The position numbers and the translations under genes were made by a program. 64,000 nucleotides of DNA from DATHKG01 sp035489435 (GTDB lineage: Bacteria; Bacteroidota; Bacteroidia; Chitinophagales; Chitinophagaceae), in assembly GCA_035489435.1 (NCBI GenBank), contig DATHKG010000046.1. The stretch is one strand, 5' to 3'. Shown here in pieces: positions 26,628 through 35,939 of the stretch. Every line of letters begins with the position of its first letter. The first letter of the stretch is position 1. The notes beneath the pieces were generated by a model that worked only from the letters and a program-made list of their open reading frames with translations, made no database searches and had not been told where the DNA came from.

Positions 26628-29600
26628 ATGGCGAGCAACGTGGGTTTGTATTCCCCGGAGTTTGAGCGGGACGCATGTGGTATTGGATTCGTGGCCAATA
26701 TCAAGGGTAATAAGTCTCACCAAAATGTTTCCGATGCTTTAACTGTTCTGGAAAACATGGAACACCGTGGTGCCTGTGGCTGTGAAAGCAATACAGGAGA
26801 TGGGGCCGGTCTGATGATCCAGACACCGCATGAATTTTTCTTCGATGAATGTATAAAACTCGGTGTTCATTTACCTTCCTTTGGTAAGTATGGTGTTGGA
26901 GTAATATTTTTTCCACGCGATATACGCCTTCGCGAAGAATGCAGGGATATCTTCAACAGATCTGCCGAAAAACTCGGGCTTGAAATTCTTGCCTACCGCA
27001 AAGTTCCGGTACATACAGATGGAATCGGTGCTACAGCACTTTCAGTTGAACCGGAAATGGAGCAGGTATTTATTGCCTGTCCCGATCATATAACCAACCC
27101 GGATGATTTTGAAAGAAAGCTGTTTATCCTCCGTAACTATTCCACACATACTATAATTAATACTGTCAGAAAAGATCAGATAGGCTTTTATATTGCCTCA
27201 TTGTCTTATAAAACAGTGGTTTATAAAGGTCAGCTAACTTCAATGCAGGTTAGAAGTTATTTTCCTGATCTCAGCAACAAAAGGGTAGTGTCGGCCTTTG
27301 GCCTGGTGCATTCAAGGTTCGCTACTAACACCTTTCCTTCATGGAAGCTGGCACAGCCTTTCCGCTTCATCGCGCACAACGGCGAGATCAATACCCTCCA
27401 GGGAAATATCAACTGGTTAAAAACCAGTGAAAAAGGGTTTATTTCCCAGTTTTTTTCCAAGGAAGAAATGGACATGCTTTTGCCGATTGTTACCCAGGGA
27501 CAATCCGATTCCGCCTGTCTTGATAATATTATAGAATTGCTGGCCCTCTCAGGCAGATCCCTGCCTCATGTTATGATGATGCTGATACCTGAAGCGTGGG
27601 ATGGTAATGAGCAAATGCCCCCGCTTAAGAAGGCGTTTTATGAATTTCATGCATGCCTGATGGAGCCCTGGGACGGTCCGGCATCTATTTCATTTACAGA
27701 TGGAAAAATAATCGGCGCTACCCTTGACCGGAACGGCCTGAGACCTTCAAGGTATTGTGTTACTTCTGACGACCGTGTAATCATGGCTTCGGAAACCGGT
27801 GTATTGCCGGTAGATCCTGCCATGATCATTGAAAAAGGCCGTTTGCAGCCAGGAAAAATGTTTGTGGTTGATATGGAGCAGGGTCGTATCATTAGTGATG
27901 ATGAACTGAAAAATACCATCTGTTCCCAAAAACCATATTCAGAATGGCTGAATAAATATAAAATCAGGCTGGAGGAGTTACCGGAACCAAGAGTATTGTT
28001 TACTCACCTGGAACACGACCAGATCTTTAAATACCAAAAAGCCTTCGGTTATTCTACCGAAGACCTGGATACTATCATTGCCCCGATGGCGACAGACGGC
28101 AAGGAGCCGATCGGCTCGATGGGTACCGATATTCCCCTGGCTGTGCTCAGCGATCAGCCACAGCATCTCACCAGTTATTTCAAGCAACTGTTCGCACAGG
28201 TAACTAACCCACCAATCGATCCGATTCGTGAGCGCCTGGTTATGTCACTGGCCACATTCGCTGGCAACAATGGTAACCTGTTACAGGAAGACCCGCTGGC
28301 GAGTCACTGTGTGGCACTTCAACACCCTGTACTCACAAATCACGAGCTTGAAAAGATCAGGAGTATAGATACGGGGATTTTCCAGGCAAAAACGCTCCAG
28401 ACTTATTTCAGGGCAGATAATAAACCAGGTTCACTTCAAAAAGGCCTTGATCGCCTTTGCCGTTATGCAGTGGATGCCGTTGAAGATGGATTTGAAGTGT
28501 TGATATTGTCTGACCGGGCGATCGATTCGGACCACGCACCGATTCCTTCGCTACTGGCGGTTTCTGCTGTTCACCACCACCTTATCCGTAAAGGATTACG
28601 TGGCCAGGTGGGTCTTGTTGTTGAAGCCGGTGATGTTTGGGAAGTACACCATTTCGCCTGTCTTATTGCTTTTGGTGCAACTGCCATCAACCCTTATCTC
28701 GCGATCTCATCGATCCGGGACATGAAGCTGAATAACAAGATTCAGACTACACTCGATACAGAAGAATTAAAGAAAAATTATATAAAAGCTGTTTGCGATG
28801 GATTGCTGAAGGTTTTTTCAAAGATGGGAATTTCAACCCTGCAGTCTTACCAGGGCGCTCAGATATTTGAGATCATCGGGCTTAGCAAAGATGTGGTAAA
28901 CCGTTATTTTACCGGGGCAATCTCAAGGATTGAAGGAATGGGTCTTGATGAAATTGCAAGAGAAACCCTGGCCAAGCATTATTTTGCTTTCAGCCAGAAA
29001 GATGTTCCGAGCGATCGTCTTACTGTAGGTGGCATTTATCAGTGGAAAAGAAAAGGGGAGGTTCACCTGTTCAATCCGCAAACGATTCACCTTCTGCAGT
29101 ATTCAACCCGCAGCAACGACTATAACACTTTCAAAAAATATTCAAAACTGGTTAACGAGCAGGGTGAAAAGGCTGTCACCTTAAGAAGCCTGTTTACTTT
29201 CAAGCATAACCGCCCATCGATCTCTATTGATGAGGTGGAGCCTGCTGAAAACATCTATAAACGTTTTGCATCCGGGGCAATGTCTTTCGGTTCAATTTCA
29301 TGGGAAGCGCATACCACGCTTGCCATTGCCATGAACCGCCTGGGAGGAAAAAGCAATACCGGCGAGGGTGGAGAAGATCCGATCCGTTATGTAAAACTTG
29401 AAAATGGCGATTCAATGCGAAGCGCTATCAAACAGGTGGCTTCTGCCAGGTTTGGAGTAACAAGTGAGTACCTAACAGAAGCTGATGAATTGCAGATCAA
29501 GATGGCACAGGGCGCCAAGCCAGGTGAGGGCGGACAATTGCCCGGTCATAAGGTTGATGAATGGATCGGCAGAACCCGTCACTCTACTCCGGGGGTGGGG

Positions 29601-31142
29601 CTGATTTCACCACCACCGCACCACGATATTTATTCAATTGAAGATCTCGCCCAGTTAATCTTCGATTTGAAAAATGCGAATCGCAAAGCCCGTATCAATG
29701 TGAAACTTGTGTCTAAGGCAGGGGTGGGAACTATTGCAGCAGGCGTTGCAAAAGCAAAAGCTGATGTGATACTGATCTCGGGTTTCGACGGCGGAACCGG
29801 TGCTTCACCAGTAAGTTCGATCAAACACGCTGGTCTTCCATGGGAGCTTGGCCTGGCCGAATCTCATCAGACTTTAGTGAAAAATAAATTAAGAAGCCGC
29901 GTTGTACTCCAGGCCGATGGCCAGATGAAAACCGGACGTGATATAGCTATCGCTACTTTGCTCGGCGCAGAAGAATGGGGTGTAGCCACTGCTGCGCTTA
30001 TTGTTGAAGGTTGTATTATGATGCGTAAATGCCATCTAAATACCTGCCCTGTAGGGGTAGCAACACAGGATACCGAGCTTCGTAAGCGATTCACCGGGGA
30101 TGCCGATCATGTGGTGAACTTCTTTAAGTTTATTACCCAGGAGCTGAGAGAAATCATGGCTGAGCTTGGTTACAGAAAGGTTACCGATATGGTTGGCCAG
30201 GTAGATGGTCTTGAACTTCGTGAAAATATCAATCACTGGAAATATAAAAAACTTGACCTGGCACCCATACTTTACAGGGAGCCTGAATCTGACAATACCG
30301 GTCTCTACAAAATGGAAGAGCAAGACCATGGGATTGAAGCGGTACTCGATTGGAAGCTGCTCGAAGCAGCTAAACCTGCCATTACAAACAAGGAAAAGGT
30401 TAAGGCTTCCTTCCCGATCCGGAATACTGACCGAACTGCAGGTACGATTCTGAGTAACGAGATCACTAAAAAATACCATGCTGAAGGACTTCCCGAGGAT
30501 ACCATTCATTTCAAATTCACAGGAACAGCGGGCCAGAGTTTTGGAGCCTTCAATACAAAAGGAGTAACCCTCGAACTGGAAGGTGATGCCAATGACTATT
30601 TTGGAAAAGGATTAAGCGGCGCAAGATTGATTGTCTATCCTCCCAAACAGGCAACTTATGTGCCTGAAGAAAATATTCTTATTGGTAACACCGCTTTTTA
30701 TGGTGCTACATCGGGTGAATCTTTTATCCGGGGTAAGGCCGGCGAAAGGTTTGGAGTTCGTAACTCGGGCGCCAGCGTAGTTGTAGAAGGTGTTGGTGAC
30801 CATGGTTGTGAATATATGACAGGTGGACAAATTGTGATACTCGGCGAAACCGGCAGAAACTTTGCGGCGGGCATGAGCGGCGGCATTGCTTATGTTTATG
30901 ATGTAAGGGGGCGTTTCAGCGAAATGTGTAATATGGAAATGGTTGATTTGGACCCACTTAATGAAGACGATGTGAGGGATCTTGAAATACTACTCCGCAA
31001 ACATTTCGACTATACAGGCAGTACCGTAGCGAAGTTTGTCCTGGACGATATTGAAAACCAGACACGCAACTTTATCAAGGTTTTCCCAAGGGATTACAAA
31101 AAGGTGCTGGCTGCAAGAAGGCTCGAACCTGTGATGAAATAA
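26628..31142 (+). CDS. gltB: Glutamate synthase large subunit
   Basis: Transfers the amide of glutamine to 2-oxoglutarate, giving two glutamates. 1504 residues, normal. A short propeptide precedes Cys17 (DACGIGFVANIKG), the class II glutaminase nucleophile. The glutaminase domain fills about 17-430; then come the central domain, the FMN/synthase domain (NTGEGGEDP, KPGEGGQLPG, GFDGGTGASPVSSIKHAG) and the 3Fe-4S ligands in MRKCHLNTCPVG. The C-terminal beta-helix (GTAGQSFGAFNTKG, GVGDHGCEYMTGGQIV) is complete. The small subunit follows after 51 bp. Confidence 0.97.
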   Translation: MASNVGLYSPEFERDACGIGFVANIKGNKSHQNVSDALTVLENMEHRGACGCESNTGDGAGLMIQTPHEFFFDECIKLGVHLPSFGKYGVGVIFFPRDIRLREECRDIFNRSAEKLGLEILAYRKVPVHTDGIGATALSVEPEMEQVFIACPDHITNPDDFERKLFILRNYSTHTIINTVRKDQIGFYIASLSYKTVVYKGQLTSMQVRSYFPDLSNKRVVSAFGLVHSRFATNTFPSWKLAQPFRFIAHNGEINTLQGNINWLKTSEKGFISQFFSKEEMDMLLPIVTQGQSDSACLDNIIELLALSGRSLPHVMMMLIPEAWDGNEQMPPLKKAFYEFHACLMEPWDGPASISFTDGKIIGATLDRNGLRPSRYCVTSDDRVIMASETGVLPVDPAMIIEKGRLQPGKMFVVDMEQGRIISDDELKNTICSQKPYSEWLNKYKIRLEELPEPRVLFTHLEHDQIFKYQKAFGYSTEDLDTIIAPMATDGKEPIGSMGTDIPLAVLSDQPQHLTSYFKQLFAQVTNPPIDPIRERLVMSLATFAGNNGNLLQEDPLASHCVALQHPVLTNHELEKIRSIDTGIFQAKTLQTYFRADNKPGSLQKGLDRLCRYAVDAVEDGFEVLILSDRAIDSDHAPIPSLLAVSAVHHHLIRKGLRGQVGLVVEAGDVWEVHHFACLIAFGATAINPYLAISSIRDMKLNNKIQTTLDTEELKKNYIKAVCDGLLKVFSKMGISTLQSYQGAQIFEIIGLSKDVVNRYFTGAISRIEGMGLDEIARETLAKHYFAFSQKDVPSDRLTVGGIYQWKRKGEVHLFNPQTIHLLQYSTRSNDYNTFKKYSKLVNEQGEKAVTLRSLFTFKHNRPSISIDEVEPAENIYKRFASGAMSFGSISWEAHTTLAIAMNRLGGKSNTGEGGEDPIRYVKLENGDSMRSAIKQVASARFGVTSEYLTEADELQIKMAQGAKPGEGGQLPGHKVDEWIGRTRHSTPGVGLISPPPHHDIYSIEDLAQLIFDLKNANRKARINVKLVSKAGVGTIAAGVAKAKADVILISGFDGGTGASPVSSIKHAGLPWELGLAESHQTLVKNKLRSRVVLQADGQMKTGRDIAIATLLGAEEWGVATAALIVEGCIMMRKCHLNTCPVGVATQDTELRKRFTGDADHVVNFFKFITQELREIMAELGYRKVTDMVGQVDGLELRENINHWKYKKLDLAPILYREPESDNTGLYKMEEQDHGIEAVLDWKLLEAAKPAITNKEKVKASFPIRNTDRTAGTILSNEITKKYHAEGLPEDTIHFKFTGTAGQSFGAFNTKGVTLELEGDANDYFGKGLSGARLIVYPPKQATYVPEENILIGNTAFYGATSGESFIRGKAGERFGVRNSGASVVVEGVGDHGCEYMTGGQIVILGETGRNFAAGMSGGIAYVYDVRGRFSEMCNMEMVDLDPLNEDDVRDLEILLRKHFDYTGSTVAKFVLDDIENQTRNFIKVFPRDYKKVLAARRLEPVMK

Positions 31143-31193
31143 CAGCAGTCAACCAAAATTCATTTTAAAATTATCAATTTTTAAAGAATAATA

Positions 31194-32663
31194 ATGGGAA
31201 AGCCAACCGGATTCTTAGAGTATAACCGTGAACTCCCTTCAAAGCGCCCTGCAAAGGAACGCCTGAATGACTATAATGAGTTTGTGGAAAGATACTCTGA
31301 ACCAAAGCTGAATCAGCAGGCTGCGCGGTGCATGGACTGTGGGATTCCTTTTTGTCACAGCGGATGTCCGCTGGGAAATATTATACCGGAATTCAATGAC
31401 GCAGTTTATCGTCAGAGCTGGGAAGAAGCCTACGATATACTCTCATCTACAAACAATTTCCCTGAATTTACCGGCAGAATTTGTCCTGCTCCATGCGAAA
31501 GTGCATGCGTACTTGGTATAAATCAGCCAGCAGTTGCGATTGAAGAAATTGAAAAACATATCATTGAAATTGCCTTTGATAAGGGTTTTGTAAAAGCAAG
31601 GGAGCCAAAAGTGAGAACAGGCAAAAAGGTTGCTGTGATTGGCTCAGGACCTGCGGGACTTGCGGCTGCTGCACAGCTTAATTATGCCGGCCATAATGTG
31701 ACGGTATTCGAACGCGATGACGCTCTGGGAGGCCTGCTGCGCTATGGCATACCTGATTTCAAGCTCGAAAAATGGGTAATAGACCGCCGTATAAAATTGA
31801 TGGAAGACGAGGGTATTGTTTTCAAATGCAACGCCAATGTTGGCGTCAACATTCGTATCAATGATCTGTTACGCGAGTATCATTCCATAGTTCTTGCCGG
31901 TGGGTCCACGATTCCGAGGAATCTCGACATACCAGGCCGTGAACTTAAAGGGGTGCATTTTGCCATGGAATTTCTGACCCAGCAGAATAAGAGAGTGTCC
32001 GGTAAGTCGTTGGATGTCGAAGATATAATGGCGAAGGGCAAAAACGTTGTTGTGATTGGTGGTGGTGATACAGGTTCGGATTGTGTCGGTACTTCTAACC
32101 GTCATGGTGCAGTATCAGTGACTCAATTTGAGCTTCTTCCAAAACCACCGGATTCGCGCACCTCATATATGCCTTGGCCTACTTATCCAATGGTTCTTAA
32201 AACTTCTTCTTCGCATGAAGAAGGCTGTGAAAGGGAATGGGCAATTGCAACCAAAAAATTTGTCGGCGATGAAAACGGAAACCTCAAAGCAGTAGTGGTT
32301 GTAAACCTGGAATGGAAACTCGGGGAAGACGGAAGGCCTGCACATTTTGCGGAAGTGCCAGGTTCAGAAAAGGAGATTCCTTGTGAACTGGCCTTGCTGG
32401 CCATGGGATTCGTTCATCCACAACATGAAGGAATGATTGCTGAACTTGATGTTGAGCTTGACAACCGTGGTAATGTAAAAGCGGGTGAAAAGACCTACCA
32501 GACTAACATTCAGAAGATCTTCACGGCAGGGGATATGCGTCGCGGTCAGTCCCTGGTAGTTTGGGCAATCAGTGAGGGAAGGGAGTGTGCACGTAAAGTA
32601 GATGAACATCTTTCCGGATATTCGTTGCTTGAAAGAAGAGATACAAGTGTGATCACTTATTAA
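31194..32663 (+). CDS. gltD: Glutamate synthase small subunit, NADPH-dependent
   Basis: 489 residues. The N-terminal Fe-S region has Cys46, 49, 54 and 58 (CMDCGIPFCHSGC) and Cys97, 101 and 105 (CPAPCESAC), which bind two 4Fe-4S clusters. The FAD-binding motif VAVIGSGPAGLAAAAQL is at about 146-162 and the NADPH-binding motif VVVIGGGDTGSDCVG follows. It passes electrons from NADPH to GltB. A terminator about 140 bp downstream closes the operon. Confidence 0.96.
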   Translation: MGKPTGFLEYNRELPSKRPAKERLNDYNEFVERYSEPKLNQQAARCMDCGIPFCHSGCPLGNIIPEFNDAVYRQSWEEAYDILSSTNNFPEFTGRICPAPCESACVLGINQPAVAIEEIEKHIIEIAFDKGFVKAREPKVRTGKKVAVIGSGPAGLAAAAQLNYAGHNVTVFERDDALGGLLRYGIPDFKLEKWVIDRRIKLMEDEGIVFKCNANVGVNIRINDLLREYHSIVLAGGSTIPRNLDIPGRELKGVHFAMEFLTQQNKRVSGKSLDVEDIMAKGKNVVVIGGGDTGSDCVGTSNRHGAVSVTQFELLPKPPDSRTSYMPWPTYPMVLKTSSSHEEGCEREWAIATKKFVGDENGNLKAVVVVNLEWKLGEDGRPAHFAEVPGSEKEIPCELALLAMGFVHPQHEGMIAELDVELDNRGNVKAGEKTYQTNIQKIFTAGDMRRGQSLVVWAISEGRECARKVDEHLSGYSLLERRDTSVITY

Positions 32664-32803
32664 AATACGTGATGATTTAGAGTGATGATTTTGAAACAGC
32701 ATCCAGGTAAATGATTTACATAAGTTAACAGTGACCATTAACCGATATTAATTTGCATCATTCATAAATCAGCTTCATTCATAATAGTAAAGCCATTAAT
32801 TGT

Positions 32804-32831
32804 AAAGCCATCCATAACGGATGGCTTTTTT
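32804..32831 (+). terminator. Terminator after gltBD
   Basis: Stem AAAGCCATCC/GGATGGCTTT (about 32804-32813 and 32819-32828) with a 5-nt loop ATAAC and a run of T to 32831. The left arm is partly duplicated just upstream (GTAAAGCCAT near 32787). Confidence 0.85.
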
Positions 32832-33243
32832 CATGTATTAGTGAAATACGTAATAATATAGAGCCGAGGTAAAGCTTTAGATGTATGAATTTTGTATCCC
32901 TACTTTTAAATTTCCCGGTAAACCTGAGGTAATGTTTTCAGCTTCATTCTAATTGATAAATGCTTCTTAAATACTCAGTTATTTTCCGGTTAATTCTCAT
33001 AAAATACCTTTAATCTAGAAAACTTTTTCACATTTATTTTATCGTAATGTTTATATCCGGGGTCAAAAACCCAATTAAATTATTGAAATTCATATATTTA
33101 AACACTATCTAACAAATCATATCACCTTCACATACCTTGTTTACAAAAACAGATAATTGTTACGACCTATCCAATAAATCGTTATTATTGTATTAAGATA
33201 TTCAAATTGTAAATATTTTAATATTTAACTAAAACAACAAGGT
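32832..33243. other. AT-rich upstream region of amtB
   Basis: About 410 bp without a gene. Very AT-rich in the last 60 bp before amtB. No promoter box or regulator site could be named with confidence. Confidence 0.5.
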
Positions 33244-34647
33244 ATGAGCAAATTAACTTTCAAACAGGTAGCGCCTTTCCTGGTGCTTTCTGTCGTGGCA
33301 ATCATTGCCATTTTTATTCCTTCACTTCCTGATTTTGCAGATCCGAAAGGCGTATATGACAAGGCAGACATTGCCTGGATCATTGTTGCCACTGCCCTCG
33401 TATTTCTAATGACCCCCGGTCTCGCATTTTTTTACGGTGGAATGGTTCACCGGAAAAATGTAATCTCCACCATGATTAAGAGTGTTGCCGCCGCAGGTGT
33501 GGTAAGTGTTCTTTGGGTGATTGTCGGCTTTAGTCTCGCCTTTGGTGATTCTATGGGCGGATGGATCGGTAATCCTTCAACAAATCTATTCTTTAAAGGA
33601 GTAGCATCTGGTGAAGCCTGGGGTACCATTCCTAAGTCATTATTTGCTGTTTTCCAGCTGATGTTTGCCATCATCACTCCTGGTCTTGTTGTCGGCGCAG
33701 TTGCTGAGCGGATCAAGTTTACCTCTTATATCCTCTTCATTGCATTGTTCAGTTTATTAGTATATGCTCCATTGGCGCACTGGACCTGGCATCCGGATGG
33801 ACTTCTCTTTAAAATGGGAGTTCTTGACTTTGCTGGTGGTACTGTAGTACATATCTCTGCCGGTTGCGCTGCTCTTGCAGGTGCCCTGGTTCTCAAACGC
33901 CGTAAAGTGCACATGGAACACAAAGAAATTCCACCTGCCAACATTCCTTATGTTCTTATCGGTACCGGGCTGCTGTGGTTCGGCTGGTTTGGTTTCAACG
34001 CAGGTTCTGCACTCGGTGCAAACAGCCTGGCAGTTTCTGCTCTCTTTACAACAAACACTGCTGCAGCAGCAGCTGGTCTTAGCTGGATGTTCTTCGATGT
34101 TTTGCGTGGTAAAAAACCTTCAGTACTCGGATTTTGTATCGGCGCCGTAGTAGGCCTGGTTGCCATTACTCCCGGAGCTGGTTTTGTTGCCATTCCACAA
34201 AGTATCACCATCGGTGTTATCGCTGCAATAGTCTCTAATATTGTAATTTACTACAAACAAAAATCAACACTGGATGATACGCTCGACGTATTCCCTTGTC
34301 ATGGAGTTGGTGGTATAGTTGGTATGCTGTTAACCGGTGTATTCGCTACCAAATCTGTAAATGCTGCAGGGGCGGATGGCCTCTGGCTCGGTAATCCGGG
34401 TTTTCTCTGGATACAGGTGAAGGGCATGTTGATAGCAGTAGGTTTTAGCTTCGCTATGTCTTATATAATCTTCAAATTCATCAATTTCATTCAACCTATG
34501 CGTGTCTCTTCTGAAGACGAAGAACTTGGTCTGGATGCCTCTCAGCACAACGAGAAATACCTGCAAGGTCATTTACTCGTAACGACCAATGGAAAATCAG
34601 AAATGACAGAAACAGAAATAGAAAAAGGCACAGTATATACATCTTAA
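33244..34647 (+). CDS. amtB: Ammonium transporter
   Basis: 467 residues with about eleven hydrophobic segments. Family marks: FFYGGMVHRKNVISTM, GDSMGGWIG, FAIITPGLVVGAVAERIKF, and the pore histidine pair represented by VVHISAG and PCHGVGGIVG. An extra N-terminal segment (ASP-rich after the first membrane helix) and an acidic C-terminal tail extend the core. It follows gltBD and precedes a porin gene, which fits ammonium uptake and assimilation. No glnK (PII) gene is adjacent, unlike many bacterial amtB loci. Confidence 0.95.
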   Translation: MSKLTFKQVAPFLVLSVVAIIAIFIPSLPDFADPKGVYDKADIAWIIVATALVFLMTPGLAFFYGGMVHRKNVISTMIKSVAAAGVVSVLWVIVGFSLAFGDSMGGWIGNPSTNLFFKGVASGEAWGTIPKSLFAVFQLMFAIITPGLVVGAVAERIKFTSYILFIALFSLLVYAPLAHWTWHPDGLLFKMGVLDFAGGTVVHISAGCAALAGALVLKRRKVHMEHKEIPPANIPYVLIGTGLLWFGWFGFNAGSALGANSLAVSALFTTNTAAAAAGLSWMFFDVLRGKKPSVLGFCIGAVVGLVAITPGAGFVAIPQSITIGVIAAIVSNIVIYYKQKSTLDDTLDVFPCHGVGGIVGMLLTGVFATKSVNAAGADGLWLGNPGFLWIQVKGMLIAVGFSFAMSYIIFKFINFIQPMRVSSEDEELGLDASQHNEKYLQGHLLVTTNGKSEMTETEIEKGTVYTS

Positions 34648-34706
34648 ACTTCTGATACAAGTTTAAGAGTGACTGCACCTTTTTCATAACAATTAAATAC
34701 ACAACA

Positions 34707-35780
34707 ATGTTAAGAAAATTCATTGTACTAGCCATAGCTATATCCGGGTATTACCAGGGTTCTGCCCAGGATTCAACAATCGTCGAAGAGAAACCGAAGC
34801 CGGTAATTTCAGGATCCTTCGATGCATATTACAGGTATAATTTCGCCAATCCCAAAGATGATCTGTTAAATAACTTTACAAGCTTTACCAATTCACATAA
34901 TTCATTTGAACTCGGTATGGCTTCTATTAAGGTTGAACATTCCATCGGAAAGGTGGGTGCGGTTATAGATCTTGGTTATGGTCGCAGGGCCGCCGAGTTT
35001 TCTTATCCGTACCAAACAGAAAACACTTCATTGCTTGCAATCAAACAGGCTTATCTTACTTATTCGCCAAGTTCAGCAGTGAAGTTCACTTTCGGTAGCT
35101 GGGCTACACATGTCGGTTATGAATTGGTTGATGCTTATCTCAACCGTAACTACAGCATGAGTTATATGTTTTCCTACGGTCCTTTCTTCCATACTGGTCT
35201 CAAGGCCGATATCAGCCTGGGAGGTAAATCTGCCTTTATGGTAGGTGTTACAAATCCTACAGATCTCAGGACTGCTACCAACATGCCAAAAATGTTCGTG
35301 GGTCAGTTCTCCACTGGTTCTAAAGACGATAAATTCAAGGCCTGGTTGAATTTCCAGGGTGGTAAATTTGCGGAAGATGGACGTCTGACACAAGGTGATG
35401 TTGTGCTTACTTATGCATTAAGCGACAAATTCAGTCTTGGATACAATGGTACGGTTCAATCAAGAAGCGGTAAAGACTCAACCGGTAAATGGAGTGATGG
35501 AGCCGCCTGGTGGGGTTCTGCACTCTATCTTAACATAGACCCGGTTAGCTGGTTTGGACTGACAGTTCGTGGAGAATATTTTGATGATAAAAAAGATGTT
35601 CTTGGATTCAATAGCAGCATCATCGTGCCGACACTAACACTGAACTTCAAAGTTGACAACCTGACTATTATGCCTGAGTTCAGGTTTGAAAGCGCTAAAG
35701 ATCCTTTGTACATAAAAAATTCCGGTGACAATACTAAATCCACCGGTAGTTTTATATTGGGCGCGGCATATCATTTTTAA
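34707..35780 (+). CDS. Outer-membrane porin, putative beta-barrel porin-2 type
   Basis: 357 residues: a signal peptide ending near GSAQ (about residue 20), then alternating strands typical of a porin (ISGSFDAYYRYNFANP, GAVIDLGYGRRAAEFSY, SAVKFTFGSWATHVGYELVD, NYSMSYMFSYGPFFHTG) and an aromatic C-terminus (GAAYHF). It resembles the OmpL-like BBP2 family. Only 59 bp from amtB, with no terminator between, so probably cotranscribed and perhaps serving ammonium or other small-solute entry. Confidence 0.85.
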   Translation: MLRKFIVLAIAISGYYQGSAQDSTIVEEKPKPVISGSFDAYYRYNFANPKDDLLNNFTSFTNSHNSFELGMASIKVEHSIGKVGAVIDLGYGRRAAEFSYPYQTENTSLLAIKQAYLTYSPSSAVKFTFGSWATHVGYELVDAYLNRNYSMSYMFSYGPFFHTGLKADISLGGKSAFMVGVTNPTDLRTATNMPKMFVGQFSTGSKDDKFKAWLNFQGGKFAEDGRLTQGDVVLTYALSDKFSLGYNGTVQSRSGKDSTGKWSDGAAWWGSALYLNIDPVSWFGLTVRGEYFDDKKDVLGFNSSIIVPTLTLNFKVDNLTIMPEFRFESAKDPLYIKNSGDNTKSTGSFILGAAYHF

Positions 35781-35823
35781 ACTTGCTCATTACCATCTCC
35801 ATGCCCAACAAGATGGGGAGAAG

Positions 35824-35845
35824 GCCCGGTTCGCCGGGCTTTTTT
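35824..35845 (+). terminator. Terminator after the porin gene
   Basis: Perfect stem GCCCGG/CCGGGC with a UUCG-type loop (TTCG) followed by six T; a very stable classic terminator. Confidence 0.93.
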
Positions 35846-35939
35846 GTGCCCGGGAACCAACTCTTCAAAACTATGTTGATATGATAAATTGATTTGACAT
35901 TTGTATAATCACGTGAAATGGCATATGGCATTGCCAATC

